Shown in pieces: positions 7,955-17,543 of a stretch of 64,000 nucleotides of DNA. The notes beneath the pieces were generated by a model. That model was not told where the DNA came from and made no database searches. It saw only the letters and a program-made list of their open reading frames with translations. The DNA is from Empedobacter brevis NBRC 14943 = ATCC 43319. GTDB taxonomy: Bacteria > Bacteroidota > Bacteroidia > Flavobacteriales > Weeksellaceae. The stretch is taken from the NCBI RefSeq assembly GCF_000382425.1, contig NZ_KB908295.1:186001-250000 (forward strand), in the 5' to 3' direction. The stretch's first letter is position 1; the number at the start of each line of letters is the position of its first letter. A program made the translations under genes and the position numbers.

Positions 7955-8148
7955 CAGTACTTTTATTTTATCTAAAATTACTTGTTGAATTTTCCGGATT
8001 ATACAAAGTATTTTTTAATATATCAATACCCATTTCATTTTTTTTATTCAAAATTTGTTCACAATTTTGTAGGGAAGCTTTTGTTAAGAAACTTCGCTGT
8101 ATATCAATAATTTACATTAAAACTTAAGCACTTTTGGACAATATTACT

Positions 8149-9573
8149 ATGATAACTGCAAATTCTGTGTGGGAAAAATGCTTGTCTTTTATAAAAGATA
8201 ACATTGCGGAAGATGCATTCAATACTTGGTTTGTTCCGATACGCCCGGGCAAACTAAATCATAATGTTTTAACGATACAAGTACCAAGTAAATTTTTTTA
8301 CGAATGGTTAGAGGAACATTATATCAAAATTTTAAAAAGTGCCTTACAAAAAGAACTTGGTTCTGAAGCAAAATTAGTATACAGTATTTTGATGGATCAA
8401 AAGTCGCAAGGACGTGAACCATTTACAGTTCGTATTCCAAGCTCTAACAAAGAAAAACCTCGCCCACAAGAGGTTGAAGCTCCAATGAGTTTACAAGCTG
8501 GTAAAATGATGAATCCATTCATCATTCCTGGATTGCAGAAATTAAAAGTTGATTCACAATTGAATCACAATTATACGTTCAATAATTTTATTGAAGGAGA
8601 ATCCAACAGATTAGCCCGCGCTGCTGGTCGTGCAATTGCGAAACGCCCGGGAGGAACGTCGTTTAATCCACTTTTTATCTATGGAGGAGTAGGATTAGGA
8701 AAAACGCATTTGGTGCATGCAATAGGTTTAGAAGTGAAAGAATTACATCCTGAAAAAACAGTTCTGTATGTTTCGACGGAAAAATTTACTCAGCAATTTA
8801 TAGAAGCCGTGAAGAATAATAATCAAAATGATTTTATTCATTTTTACCAAATGATTGATGTTTTGATTATGGATGATATTCAGTTTTTATCAGGAAAAGC
8901 AAAAACACAAGAAGTTTTCTTCCACATATTTAACCATTTACATCAGAGAGGAAATCAAATTATTTTAACTTCTGATAAATCTCCTGCAGATATCCAGGAT
9001 ATGGAAGATCGTTTGATTTCTCGCTTCAAATGGGGATTGTCAGCAGACCTACAAAATCCTGATTACAATACCCGTCTTTCTATTTTAAAACAAAAATTAG
9101 AAAATGATGGAATTGAGTTTCCTGATGAGGTAATGGATTATATTGCACAAAACATTGATACGAATGTGCGTGAATTAGAAGGATCTTTGAATTCTATCAT
9201 TGCACAAGCAACATTAAATAAACGAGAAATTACATTAGATTTAACAGCTCGTACGCTTTCTAAATTAGTGCAAACAGCCCGTAAGGAAATTTCGATAGAT
9301 TATATTCAGAAAACAGTTTGCGAATACTTTAAAGTGAAGATTGAAGATATACAGTCAAAAACACGTAAGCGTGATGTTGTACAAGCGCGTCAGTTGGCGA
9401 TGTATTTTGCAAAACAGTACACAAAAGCTTCATTGGCAAGTATCGGAACTCAAATCGGGAAGCGTGATCACGCAACGGTATTACATGCTTGTAAAACAGT
9501 GAAAAATTTGCAAGAAACAGATAAGCAGTTCCGTGGATATATTGAAGATATTTCACGCAAAATTGCAGATTAA
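8149..9573 (+). CDS. dnaA: Chromosomal replication initiator protein DnaA
   Basis: Full DnaA of about 474 residues. Seen: N-terminal domain I (VWEKCLSFIKDNIAEDAF), a linker, then the AAA+ domain with Walker A GGVGLGKTHL and Walker B VLIMDDIQFLSGK, the box VII region DMEDRLISRFKWG, and C-terminal domain IV with the DnaA signature KRDHATVLHACKT that contacts DnaA boxes. It opens the origin and loads helicase. The frame stays open to a TTG at 8134 (five extra residues, MDNIT); ATG 8149 is preferred because TTG is rare. The phosphatase gene follows 17 bp later. Confidence 0.97.
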   Translation: MITANSVWEKCLSFIKDNIAEDAFNTWFVPIRPGKLNHNVLTIQVPSKFFYEWLEEHYIKILKSALQKELGSEAKLVYSILMDQKSQGREPFTVRIPSSNKEKPRPQEVEAPMSLQAGKMMNPFIIPGLQKLKVDSQLNHNYTFNNFIEGESNRLARAAGRAIAKRPGGTSFNPLFIYGGVGLGKTHLVHAIGLEVKELHPEKTVLYVSTEKFTQQFIEAVKNNNQNDFIHFYQMIDVLIMDDIQFLSGKAKTQEVFFHIFNHLHQRGNQIILTSDKSPADIQDMEDRLISRFKWGLSADLQNPDYNTRLSILKQKLENDGIEFPDEVMDYIAQNIDTNVRELEGSLNSIIAQATLNKREITLDLTARTLSKLVQTARKEISIDYIQKTVCEYFKVKIEDIQSKTRKRDVVQARQLAMYFAKQYTKASLASIGTQIGKRDHATVLHACKTVKNLQETDKQFRGYIEDISRKIAD

Positions 9574-9590
9574 ACAAAAACTTTTCTACG

Positions 9591-10037
9591 ATGAAAATTT
9601 TAATGGTTTGTTTGGGGAATATTTGTCGTTCTCCGTTGGCAGAAGGAATTTTACAATCGAAGGTAGGAGAGCAGCATTTGATTGATTCTGCAGGAACCGG
9701 AGATTGGCATATTGGCGAACAACCGGACAGACGTTCAATCGCAGTGGCTAAAAAATACGGTGTAGATATTTCTGATCAACGTGCCATGCATTTCAATCCT
9801 ATCTTTTTTGAAGAGTTTGATTTGATTTTAGCAATGGATGAGCAGAATGCTATCGATTTACAAAAATTAGCCAAGACTGAAGAGGAAAGAACTAAAGTTA
9901 AATTAATATTAGAAGAAGGAACAGGTTTAATACAGAATGTTCCGGATCCGTACTACAACGATGAAGATGCTTTCGAACATGTTTATCAATTATTAGATGA
10001 AGCTACAGACGGCATCATCAAAAAATACAATCTTTAA
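9591..10037 (+). CDS. Low-molecular-weight protein-tyrosine phosphatase
   Basis: Protein of 148 residues with the LMW-PTP P-loop VCLGNICRSPLAEG at residues 6-19 (C-x5-R-S) and the general-acid loop PDPYYND near residue 122. It dephosphorylates phosphotyrosine, or possibly phosphoarginine, in the cytoplasm. It is 17 bp after dnaA and 9 bp before the RsmI-like gene, so the three are probably co-transcribed. The physiological substrate is not evident. Confidence 0.92.
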   Translation: MKILMVCLGNICRSPLAEGILQSKVGEQHLIDSAGTGDWHIGEQPDRRSIAVAKKYGVDISDQRAMHFNPIFFEEFDLILAMDEQNAIDLQKLAKTEEERTKVKLILEEGTGLIQNVPDPYYNDEDAFEHVYQLLDEATDGIIKKYNL

Positions 10038-10046
10038 AATTATACA

Positions 10047-10754
10047 ATGAAAACGGCTAAAGTTTATTTGATTCCTTCACTTTTAGGTGAAAGTGAACAC
10101 AGTAGAGTATTGCCCTTATACAATCTTGACGTTATTCGTGCAATTGATACGTTTGTCGTTGAAAACGAAAAATCTGCACGGAAATTTATCAAGCAAGTTT
10201 GTCCGGAAAAAGTTCAAGCAGATTTAGATATTTATATTCTGAATAAAGATACCGAACCTGAAGAAATGTTCGATTTGATTAAATTATTGGATCAAAACGT
10301 AACGTTAGGAATTATTTCTGAAGCTGGTTTGCCTGCGGTTGCAGATCCAGGGGCGCAATTGGTTAAGATTGCGCAGCAAAAACGCATACAGGTTGTGCCT
10401 TTGGTTGGTCCCTCTTCCATTTTATTAGCATTGATGGCTTCTGGTATGAATGGGCAGAATTTTGCTTTCCACGGTTATTTACCAATTGATAAAACAGAAC
10501 GCAAAAAGAAATTGGCGCATTTGGAAGCTGAAAGTGCTAAAACCGGAATTGCTCAAATTTTTATGGAAACACCATATCGCAATAATCAAATGGTGGATGA
10601 TTTAACAAAAATTCTTCGTACTGAAACGAAGATTTGTGTCGCGTGTCACATTACATTAGAGGACGAAGATATCCGTACGCTATCCATCAAAGAATGGAAA
10701 AATGAAAAGTATGATTTTCATAAACGTCCCGCAATTTTTGTGATGCAAGCCTAA
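10047..10754 (+). CDS. RsmI-like SAM-dependent methyltransferase (tetrapyrrole methylase fold)
   Basis: Protein of 235 residues with the tetrapyrrole-methylase fold of RsmI: GIISEAGLPAVADPGAQLV (about 93-111), VPLVGPSSILLALMASGMNGQ (in two parts, about 119-140) and FAFHGYLP. RsmI methylates the 2'-hydroxyl of C1402 in 16S rRNA, but this form is shorter than RsmI (about 280) and is a common Bacteroidota variant, so the rRNA target is inferred only. It ends the dnaA-led group and is followed by a very strong terminator. Confidence 0.82.
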   Translation: MKTAKVYLIPSLLGESEHSRVLPLYNLDVIRAIDTFVVENEKSARKFIKQVCPEKVQADLDIYILNKDTEPEEMFDLIKLLDQNVTLGIISEAGLPAVADPGAQLVKIAQQKRIQVVPLVGPSSILLALMASGMNGQNFAFHGYLPIDKTERKKKLAHLEAESAKTGIAQIFMETPYRNNQMVDDLTKILRTETKICVACHITLEDEDIRTLSIKEWKNEKYDFHKRPAIFVMQA

Positions 10755-10813
10755 AAAAATATTCATAAATAGATCAACACTTCGTGTCGCTTTTTTACGA
10801 GTTATTGTTTCAA

Positions 10814-10859
10814 AGTATAGCACAAAGCCAACTTGTAAAAGTTGGCTTTGTGCTATACT
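10814..10859 (+). terminator. Strong terminator with 21-bp perfect stem
   Basis: 21 perfectly paired bases (10814-10834 with 10839-10859), tetraloop GTAA, then C-ATTTTTTG. It lies downstream of the RsmI-like gene. Confidence 0.9.
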
Positions 10860-10954
10860 CATTTTTTGTAGTGAAAATGTTAAAAAAAGTTCAAAATATT
10901 CTGAGAGGTTGGTTATTCGATTTATCTAATTTTTATATGGCCAAGTAAAATAAA

Positions 10955-10979
10955 AAAGACGTTCAAATCGAACGTCTTT
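10955..10979 (-). terminator. Terminator of purB
   Basis: 10-bp stem AAAGACGTTC (10955-10964) with its complement (10970-10979), followed on the minus strand by a T-run. It is 31 bp past the purB stop codon. Confidence 0.85.
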
Positions 10980-11009
10980 CTTTGTTTCATGTGTTGTCTT
11001 AAGCGTGTT

Positions 11010-12437
11010 TTACACTTTAAGGTCTGTATGTGCACCTAAAAGTGCTTTATTTTCTTCGATAATTGGATCAACCAAATCTTTTAAGAATTCTTCTGTTTGT
11101 TCAGAAGCAAATCCTGTAAAGTTTTTCGGATCTAATAATTCAACCAATTTTTCTTTGTCAATTTTCACATTTTCATCTGCAATAATACGTTCTATCAAAT
11201 CGTTCGACTTTCCTTCCATTTTCACTTGCTTCGCAGCTTCCATAGAGTGAGTTCGGATGATTTCGTGTAATTCCTGACGATCTCCACCATTTTTCACACC
11301 TTCCATAATAATATATTCAGTGGCCATAAATGGTAATTCTTCTGCGATATGTTTCTCGATGATTTTAGGATAAACGACTAAACCATCTAAGATATTGTTC
11401 CAAATGATTAAAATAGCATCAATTGCTAAGAAAGCTTGAGGAACAGCTAAACGTTTGTTAGCTGAATCATCCAACGTTCTTTCAAACCATTGAGTGGAAG
11501 CAACCATTGCTGGAGAAGTAGCCAAAGACATGACATACTTTGCTAACGAAGCAATACGCTCAGAACGCATAGGGTTACGCTTGTAAGCCATTGCAGAAGA
11601 TCCGATTTGGTTTTTCTCAAATGGCTCTTCAATCTCTTTTAAATTTTGTAACAAACGCAAATCGTTTGTGAATTTATGTGCCGATTGAGCAATGTTAGAC
11701 AATAGTTCTAACGCTTGTGCATCAATTTTACGGTCATATGTTTGTCCTGAAACGGCGAAAACATTTTTGAATCCGAAACGTTCAGATAATTTTTTGTCTA
11801 ATGTTTTTACTTTTTGGTAATCTCCGTCAAATAATTCTTTGAAAGAAGCGGCAGTACCAGTAGTTCCTTTTACACCACGGAAACGTAATGTATCTATTCT
11901 GAATTCTAATTCTTCTAAATCTAATAAAACAGATTGCAACCAAAGTGTAGCGCGTTTGCCAACGGTTGTTAATTGTGCCGGTTGAAAATGTGTAAATCCT
12001 AAAGTAGGTAAGTCTTTGTATTGACGAGCAAATTTTGCTAAACCATCAATCACATTGATTAATTGTCCTTTGATGTGTTGAAAACCATCACGAATTTGGA
12101 TCAAGTCTGTATTATCGCCAACAAAAGCAGAAGTCGCACCGAGATGAATAATTGCTTTTGCACTGGGAGCAACATCTCCGTATGTGTGTACGTGAGCCAT
12201 CACATCGTGACGAAATTTCTTTTCATAAGCTGCTGCAACATGATAATCAATATTTGTTGCATTATCTTTTAATTCTTGAATTTGTTCGTCTGTAATATCT
12301 AATCCAAGTTCCTTTTCTATTTCTGCTAAAGCAATCCAAAGCTGTCTCCATGTAGTGAATTTTTTTTCAGGAGAAAAGATATACAGCATTTCGTCGCTAC
12401 AATATCTAGATTCTAAAGGATTTTGATACTTGTTCAT
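11010..12437 (-). CDS. purB: Adenylosuccinate lyase
   Basis: Protein of 475 residues of the fumarase/aspartase superfamily. Seen: the signature SSAMAYKRNPMRSE (about 287-300), the catalytic-His region HLGATSAFVGDNTDL and GFTHFQPAQLTTVGKR. It catalyses two steps of purine synthesis (SAICAR to AICAR and adenylosuccinate to AMP). It follows the fructosamine-kinase gene by 20 bp and purA upstream, so purA and purB sit together for AMP formation. The length matches the long form rather than the 430-residue Bacillus form. Confidence 0.96.
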   Translation of the reverse strand: MNKYQNPLESRYCSDEMLYIFSPEKKFTTWRQLWIALAEIEKELGLDITDEQIQELKDNATNIDYHVAAAYEKKFRHDVMAHVHTYGDVAPSAKAIIHLGATSAFVGDNTDLIQIRDGFQHIKGQLINVIDGLAKFARQYKDLPTLGFTHFQPAQLTTVGKRATLWLQSVLLDLEELEFRIDTLRFRGVKGTTGTAASFKELFDGDYQKVKTLDKKLSERFGFKNVFAVSGQTYDRKIDAQALELLSNIAQSAHKFTNDLRLLQNLKEIEEPFEKNQIGSSAMAYKRNPMRSERIASLAKYVMSLATSPAMVASTQWFERTLDDSANKRLAVPQAFLAIDAILIIWNNILDGLVVYPKIIEKHIAEELPFMATEYIIMEGVKNGGDRQELHEIIRTHSMEAAKQVKMEGKSNDLIERIIADENVKIDKEKLVELLDPKNFTGFASEQTEEFLKDLVDPIIEENKALLGAHTDLKV

Positions 12438-12457
12438 TGTATTTTGTTTGTTTTGTT

Positions 12458-13312
12458 TTAAAATTTTTTCAAAATGGTTTGTACGTCTTTCACATAATAT
12501 CCTTCAAAAAGATAAGCATGAATGAGTAATGGAAATAATTGTGCTATTGGTAAACGTTCTTCGTAATTGGATTCAAGAGGGAAGCTTTCATGGTAAGCAT
12601 CAAAAAAGGCTTCGTCAAATCCACCGAAAAGTTTAGCAATTGCAATATCCATCTCACGATGACCATAGTAAATTGCAGGATCTATGACTGTAAATTCTCC
12701 TTTCGGATTTGCTAAAATATTTCCGTTCCAAAAATCACCGTGAATTAGAGTCGGTTTTTCTTCAGGAAATATAGAATGGAGCTGTTTACATAAATTCTCT
12801 GCAGATTTTATTTGTTTTGAAGTAATGAGTTGTTTGTTCTGCAACAATTTCATCATCGGCATAATGCGATTGTTGGCATAAAAATCACTCCAAGTAGTTG
12901 TAAAATTATTTGGTTGCACAACAATAGCGATATAATTATCTTCTGACCAACCAAATTGTTTATTTGTATTTTGATGAAGTTTTGCTAAGTTTCTTCCTAA
13001 GTTTTCCCAATTCACTACAGTTGGAGTAGAAGATTCTATCCATTCTAATAACAAAAATTGAAAATCTTTTCCAGCTTCGCCAACATGAATCACTTTCGGA
13101 ACAGAAAATGTTTTTGTTTTTTTGATGGCGTCTAAAGCTCTTGCTTCTTTCTTGAAAAGATGAGGAAAGTTGTTGGCGGAATTAACCTTTAAAAAATATT
13201 TTTTATCAAACGATTCTAATCGAAAAGCGTCATTAATATCACCTCCTTTTATAGGGACGATAGAATCTATACCTAAATTCAATTGTTTTAATCGTTCTAA
13301 AATTTCATTCAT
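12458..13312 (-). CDS. Fructosamine kinase family protein
   Basis: Protein of 284 residues with the aminoglycoside-phosphotransferase-like fold of fructosamine/ketosamine-3-kinases. Seen: PIKGGDINDAFRL (nucleotide loop), the catalytic loop TLIHGDFWNGNILAN (about 188-202) and metal-binding VIDPAIYYGHREMDIA. Such kinases phosphorylate glycated proteins or sugar amines so that they break down. It lies between purA and purB on the same strand, 20 bp before purB. The link with purine synthesis is positional only. Confidence 0.88.
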   Translation of the reverse strand: MNEILERLKQLNLGIDSIVPIKGGDINDAFRLESFDKKYFLKVNSANNFPHLFKKEARALDAIKKTKTFSVPKVIHVGEAGKDFQFLLLEWIESSTPTVVNWENLGRNLAKLHQNTNKQFGWSEDNYIAIVVQPNNFTTTWSDFYANNRIMPMMKLLQNKQLITSKQIKSAENLCKQLHSIFPEEKPTLIHGDFWNGNILANPKGEFTVIDPAIYYGHREMDIAIAKLFGGFDEAFFDAYHESFPLESNYEERLPIAQLFPLLIHAYLFEGYYVKDVQTILKKF

Positions 13313-13329
13313 AAAAATATTTCGTAAAG

Positions 13330-13359
13330 GTATAGCCTAACAAAAATGTCAGGCTATAC
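13330..13359 (-). terminator. Intercistronic hairpin after purA
   Basis: 9-bp stem GTATAGCCT / AGGCTATAC (13330-13338 with 13351-13359) between purA and the fructosamine-kinase gene. There is no clear T-run on the minus side, so it may only attenuate or stabilise RNA. Confidence 0.4.
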
Positions 13360-13369
13360 GGTAAATTTA

Positions 13370-14659
13370 TTAAAATAAAGTTGTTCTAATAATATTTTGA
13401 GAGCGCTCCGGACCAACCGAAACTAAATAAACTTCGATTCCTAAATATTTCTCAATGTAGTGGATGTAATCTTGTGCAGTTTGTGGTAGTTCATCAAACG
13501 ACTTTACGTTTGTAATGTCTTCCTTCCATCCTGGTAATTCATCATATTGAGCTTCATAGTCTGCTAATTTTGTTGTAGAAGAAGTGAAGTAATCAATAAT
13601 TTTTCCATCTTCTGTTTTATAACCTGTACAAACTTTTATTGCTTCAATATTAGACATAACGTCTAATTTAGTAATGACTAAATGTGTAATACCATTAATC
13701 ATACAAGCATGTTTCAGTGCAACTAAATCTAACCACCCTGTACGGCGAGGACGACCTGTAGAAGCTCCGAATTCATGACCAACCTGACGGATTTGTTCTC
13801 CTAATTCGTTGTCTAATTCTGTTGGAAATGGTCCATTACCAACACGTGTACAATATGCTTTAGAAACTCCGATTAAATTCTTCAATTTTGTAGGAGGAAC
13901 ACCAGCGCCAACACAAGCTCCACCAGTTGTTGGAGATGATGATGTAACGAATGGATAAGTACCAAAATCAATGTCTAACATCAAGGCTTGAGCACCTTCA
14001 AATAGGACGCTTTTACCTTCGTCTATTGCTTGATTGATTTCTAACTCAGAATCAATGATTCGTTCTTTCAAACGCTCACCATATGCTAAGTATTTTTCGT
14101 AAATATCTTCAAATTTTAATGGCTCTTTATTGAATAATTTCTCGAATAAAGCATTCTTAACCACTAAGTTTTCTTTGATTTTTTCTGCTAAAACTGTAGG
14201 ATTTAATAAATCAATAGCACGAATACCAACGCGAGCAACTTTGTCCTCATAACAAGGACCAATTCCACGTTTTGTAGTTCCGATTTGACTATCTTTTCCG
14301 GCAAATTCTTCACGATATTCGTCTAACAAAATGTGATAAGGCATAATGATATGCGCTCTTCTTGAGATAAATACGTGATCTGTAGATAAACCTCTTGCTT
14401 CTAATTTTTCTATTTCAGAGAAGAAAGCTTCAGGGTTTACCACGACACCGTTTGCGATAATACATTTTCCTTTGCATTGTAAAACTCCAGAAGGTAGTAA
14501 GTGTAATACGAATTTATCGTCACCTACATATACCGTATGACCAGCATTGTTACCACCTTGGTAGCGTACAACATAATCTGATTTTTCGGCTAATACATCT
14601 GTAATTTTTCCTTTTCCCTCGTCACCCCATTGAAGACCGACTACTACGTGTGTTGACAT
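13370..14659 (-). CDS. purA: Adenylosuccinate synthetase
   Basis: Protein of 429 residues, the standard PurA length. Seen: the GTP-binding loop GLQWGDEGKGKITD (residues 8-21), QGGNNAGHTV (IMP site), the GIGPCYEDK segment, and the C-terminal GPERSQNI with TKLDV (NKxD-like guanine site). It joins IMP and aspartate using GTP in the first committed step to AMP. It is first in the group purA, fructosamine kinase, purB, and is preceded by a good promoter at 14722-14751. Confidence 0.97.
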   Translation of the reverse strand: MSTHVVVGLQWGDEGKGKITDVLAEKSDYVVRYQGGNNAGHTVYVGDDKFVLHLLPSGVLQCKGKCIIANGVVVNPEAFFSEIEKLEARGLSTDHVFISRRAHIIMPYHILLDEYREEFAGKDSQIGTTKRGIGPCYEDKVARVGIRAIDLLNPTVLAEKIKENLVVKNALFEKLFNKEPLKFEDIYEKYLAYGERLKERIIDSELEINQAIDEGKSVLFEGAQALMLDIDFGTYPFVTSSSPTTGGACVGAGVPPTKLKNLIGVSKAYCTRVGNGPFPTELDNELGEQIRQVGHEFGASTGRPRRTGWLDLVALKHACMINGITHLVITKLDVMSNIEAIKVCTGYKTEDGKIIDYFTSSTTKLADYEAQYDELPGWKEDITNVKSFDELPQTAQDYIHYIEKYLGIEVYLVSVGPERSQNIIRTTLF

Positions 14660-14721
14660 ATTGTTTGTTCGTTATTTGTTATGGAATAAAAATGAAATAA
14701 TTCATTTTATCTGGTTCACTG

Positions 14722-14751
14722 CAAAGGTAATTTAAACCTTTTCTTAAACAA
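14722..14751 (-). promoter_or_regulatory. Promoter of purA
   Basis: On the minus strand TTG (14751-14749), a 19-bp spacer, then TACCTTTG (14729-14722). This is an exact fit to the Flavobacteriia consensus TTG-N17-23-TAnnTTTG, about 63 nt upstream of the start codon. Confidence 0.8.
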
Positions 14752-14888
14752 ATTTTAAACTCAATTTAGCATGATTATTTTTCAAGATTTTGTTAATAAT
14801 TTTTCAACTTTAAATTAACCGAAAAATAACCGAATCCATTGAAATAAATAACGTAATTTTACAAACTTTTACACCAAAAATTTCCATT

Positions 14889-15578
14889 ATGAAAATTGAA
14901 ATCTGGTCGGATGTAATGTGTCCGTTCTGTTACATCGGAAAAAAACATTTTGAACAAGCTTTAGAACAAATTTCTTATAAAGAGAATATAGAAGTTGAAT
15001 GGAAAAGTTTTCAACTCAATCCTGATTTATCTAAAACTGAAATTACATCAGTCAATGATTATTTGATTCAGGCAAAAGGAATTTCTGAAGAGCAGGTGAT
15101 TGCAATGAATAATCAATTGGCTGAAATGGGGAAAACAGTCGGAATTGATTTTCAGCAACAGCATTCGAAAGTCATCAATACAGGAGATGCACATCGGTTA
15201 ATTCACTTTGCCCAAGCTAAAGGGCAGGGTTCTGAAGCAGAAGAAAGACTTTTTAAAGCCTATTTTACAGAAGGAAAAAACATTGCTGATACCGAAACAT
15301 TGGCAGAATTGGGTGAAGAAATTGGTTTGAATAAAACTGAAATTCTTGGTATGTTAAATTCTGATGAAAATGTTTTTGAAGTAGCTTCTGATATTTTAGA
15401 TGCGCGTAACATTGGTGTTTCAGGAGTTCCCTTTTTTGTCATAGATAGAAAATATGCTATTTCAGGAGCTCAGCCGGTAGAATACTTTGTTTCTGCTTTG
15501 ACACAGGCTTATGAAAAGGATCATTTAAAAGATGCCGAAAATGGAGCATCTTGTGATGTTGAAGGAAATTGTGATTAA
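14889..15578 (+). CDS. DsbA family oxidoreductase, FrnE-like
   Basis: Thioredoxin-fold protein of 229 residues. Seen: WSDVMCPFCYIGKKHFEQ, with the CPFC redox site at residues 11-14, the cis-Pro loop SGVPFFVID (about 178-186) and a C-terminal Cys-containing tail GASCDVEGNCD. There is no signal peptide, so it acts in the cytoplasm like FrnE/DSBA-like oxidoreductases. The Cys tail resembles the metal-binding tails of some FrnE proteins (inference). It is divergent from purA and closed by a 22-bp-stem terminator. Confidence 0.88.
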   Translation: MKIEIWSDVMCPFCYIGKKHFEQALEQISYKENIEVEWKSFQLNPDLSKTEITSVNDYLIQAKGISEEQVIAMNNQLAEMGKTVGIDFQQQHSKVINTGDAHRLIHFAQAKGQGSEAEERLFKAYFTEGKNIADTETLAELGEEIGLNKTEILGMLNSDENVFEVASDILDARNIGVSGVPFFVIDRKYAISGAQPVEYFVSALTQAYEKDHLKDAENGASCDVEGNCD

Positions 15579-15590
15579 ACAACTAATGTA

Positions 15591-15638
15591 ATATATCCTA
15601 AAAAAGGAAGTCTATTGACTTCCTTTTTTAGGATATAT
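15591..15638 (+). terminator. Strong terminator with 22-bp perfect stem
   Basis: 22 perfectly paired bases (15591-15612 with 15617-15638) around a TATT loop, 13 bp after the DsbA-like stop codon; the stem itself contains an A6/T6 block that supplies the U-tract. Confidence 0.85.
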
Positions 15639-15680
15639 AGATCCCGAAAAATGGGGCAATTCTTTTTTTAATACAAAAAA

Positions 15681-15705
15681 AGCATCCAGAGAACATCTGG
15701 ATGCT
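15681..15705 (-). terminator. Terminator of grpE-dnaJ
   Basis: 10-bp stem AGCATCCAGA / TCTGGATGCT (15681-15690 with 15696-15705) followed on the minus strand by seven T. It starts 9 bp past the dnaJ stop codon. Confidence 0.88.
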
Positions 15706-15713
15706 GATTATAT

Positions 15714-16832
15714 TTATTGGAACATATCTTTTACACGTTCAAAAAAAGATTTTTCATTTTTTGAAGGTTCAGGTGAAAAATGATCATCATCTCTCATTTT
15801 TTCAAAATAAGCTTCTTGTTCTTTTGATAAATTGGTAGGTGTCCAAATGTTAACATGAACAAACAAATCACCTTTTCCATACCCATTCAAATCAGGTAAA
15901 CCTTGGCCTTTTAGGCGTAAAACTTTTCCGGATTGAGTCCCTTTGTCAATTTTAATTTTTACTTTTCCATTAACGGTAGGAATTTCTTTTGAAGTACCTA
16001 GAATTGCATCAGGAACAGAAACATATAAATCAAAATGTAAGTTGTTTCCGTCACGTTTTAATGTATCGTGCTCTTCTTCTTCAATGATAACAAGTAAATC
16101 ACCGGGAATTCCATCAAATGGGGCATCGTTCCCTTTTCCTCGAACTTGTAATTGAATACCTTCTCTTGCTCCTGCAGGAATTTTAAGGTCAATTGTTTCT
16201 TCAACTTTAATTAAACCTTGATTGTTTGCTCCCGGAGGAATTTTATCTGCAACTTTTCCAACACCTTGACAAGTCGAACAAGTTGTCGCGGTTTGCATTT
16301 GTCCTAAAAATGTATTGGTTACCCGAACCTGTTGTCCTGAACCGCCACAAGAAGGACATGTTTTAGAAGTAACACCATCAGCTTGTTTGAAACGTTTAAC
16401 TTTTACCTTTTTCTCAGTTCCGTTCACCATTTCTTCCAAGTTCAATTTTACGCGAATACGCAAATCAGAACCTTTCATTCGGCGAGGACCACGAGATTGG
16501 CCTCCAAATCCGCCACCGAATCCACCTCCAAAAATATCGCCGAAATGAGAGAAAATATCTTCCATATTCATTCCGCCACCGGCACCGCCAAATCCACCGG
16601 CACCACCCATTCCGGCATGTCCGAATTGGTCATAGCGCGCACGTTTTTGGTCGTCACTTAAAACTTCGTAAGCTTCTGCAGCTTCTTTAAATTTTTCTTC
16701 TGCCTCTTTGTCACCAGGGTTTTTGTCAGGGTGATATTTAATGGCAAGTTTACGGTAAGCTTTCTTAATGTGCTCAGAAGTTGCAGTTTTCTCGATCTGC
16801 AATATTTCGTAATAATCTCTTTTTGATGACAT
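15714..16832 (-). CDS. dnaJ: Chaperone protein DnaJ (reduced zinc finger)
   Basis: Hsp40 co-chaperone of 372 residues. Seen: an N-terminal J domain with HPD (about residues 33-35), a Gly/Phe-rich region (about 75-115), a zinc-finger region, then the C-terminal substrate-binding domains. The zinc region has only two CxxCxGxG motifs (CPSCGGSG and CSTCQGVG) where E. coli DnaJ has four; this reduced form is common in Flavobacteriia. It stimulates the ATPase of DnaK. It is downstream of grpE by 13 bp; dnaK is not in the window. Confidence 0.96.
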   Translation of the reverse strand: MSSKRDYYEILQIEKTATSEHIKKAYRKLAIKYHPDKNPGDKEAEEKFKEAAEAYEVLSDDQKRARYDQFGHAGMGGAGGFGGAGGGMNMEDIFSHFGDIFGGGFGGGFGGQSRGPRRMKGSDLRIRVKLNLEEMVNGTEKKVKVKRFKQADGVTSKTCPSCGGSGQQVRVTNTFLGQMQTATTCSTCQGVGKVADKIPPGANNQGLIKVEETIDLKIPAGAREGIQLQVRGKGNDAPFDGIPGDLLVIIEEEEHDTLKRDGNNLHFDLYVSVPDAILGTSKEIPTVNGKVKIKIDKGTQSGKVLRLKGQGLPDLNGYGKGDLFVHVNIWTPTNLSKEQEAYFEKMRDDDHFSPEPSKNEKSFFERVKDMFQ

Positions 16833-16845
16833 TTTTTAATCTAAA

Positions 16846-17457
16846 TTACAATCCAACAACAACTTTAGCGTAACGAACAACAACGTCATTTAATAAATAA
16901 CCTGTTTCTACAATATCTACAATTTTACCTTTTAAATCCTCTGTTGGAGCAGGAATTTGAGTGATTGCTTCGTGGAAGTCAGTGTCAAAATCATCACCAG
17001 GTTTAATTTCCATTTGTTTTAAACCTTTTCCACGTAACGTTTCCGTTAATTTATTATTGATCAGCTCAATACCTTGAGTTAAATTGTCGTCTCCGGATTT
17101 TTCAATTTGATTTAAAGCGCGCCCAAAATCATCTAAAACTGGTAATAAAGAGGTGATAACTTCTTTATTTGCTGTTTTAAAAATATCCATGCGCTCACGT
17201 GAAGTACGTTTTTTGTAATTGTCAAATTCAGCAAACAGACGCAAATATTGGTCTTTTTCTTTTGCTAATTGTTCTTTAACGATTTCTAATTCTGATTTTT
17301 CAGAAGTTTCTGCCTGTGGCTGTTCTACATTGCTTTCCGTCTCTTGAACGTTGTCCTGAAGATTTTCGTTCTCTAATTCTTCGTGTATATTTTGGTCAGA
17401 CATATTCTTATTCGTTTTTTTGTTTCTGATTGAATCAAATAGTTTGCCAATGCCCAT
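16846..17457 (-). CDS. grpE: Nucleotide exchange factor GrpE
   Basis: Protein of 203 residues with an acidic, Gln/Glu-rich N-terminus, a long coiled coil (about 55-115, including DQYLRLFAEFDNYKKRTSRE) and the C-terminal beta domain (ending GYLLNDVVVRYAKVVVGL). It releases ADP from DnaK. The start is uncertain: ATG 17457 gives an N-terminal extension GIGKLFDSIRNKK, while ATG 17403 (MSDQNIHEEL), preceded by an A-rich stretch, would be nearer the usual length. It is co-transcribed with dnaJ. Confidence 0.95.
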   Translation of the reverse strand: MGIGKLFDSIRNKKTNKNMSDQNIHEELENENLQDNVQETESNVEQPQAETSEKSELEIVKEQLAKEKDQYLRLFAEFDNYKKRTSRERMDIFKTANKEVITSLLPVLDDFGRALNQIEKSGDDNLTQGIELINNKLTETLRGKGLKQMEIKPGDDFDTDFHEAITQIPAPTEDLKGKIVDIVETGYLLNDVVVRYAKVVVGL

Positions 17458-17491
17458 TGTGTGTCGTTTTGTCAGATTTTAGATAAAAAAG

Positions 17492-17517
17492 AAGCACTTC
17501 TGTCGTGAGAAGTGCTT
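17492..17517 (-). terminator. Terminator of the TonB-dependent receptor gene
   Basis: 10-bp stem AAGCACTTCT / AGAAGTGCTT (17492-17501 with 17508-17517), then a T-run on the minus strand. It lies between the receptor stop codon (17544) and grpE. Confidence 0.85.
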
Positions 17518-17543
17518 GGTAAAAGTATAAATATTTTTTCGGA

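Noticed and set aside
7837-8127. Plus-strand open frame of 96 codons upstream of dnaA
   Set aside because: Very rich in Phe, Ile and Lys as expected from AT-rich sequence, overlaps the 7630-7896 gene and contains the probable dnaA promoter; no domain seen.
8020-8130. Possible oriC or DnaA-box cluster before dnaA
   Set aside because: Only a degenerate TTGTTCACA was found; no cluster of TTATCCACA-like boxes or AT-rich unwinding repeats that could be told apart from background.
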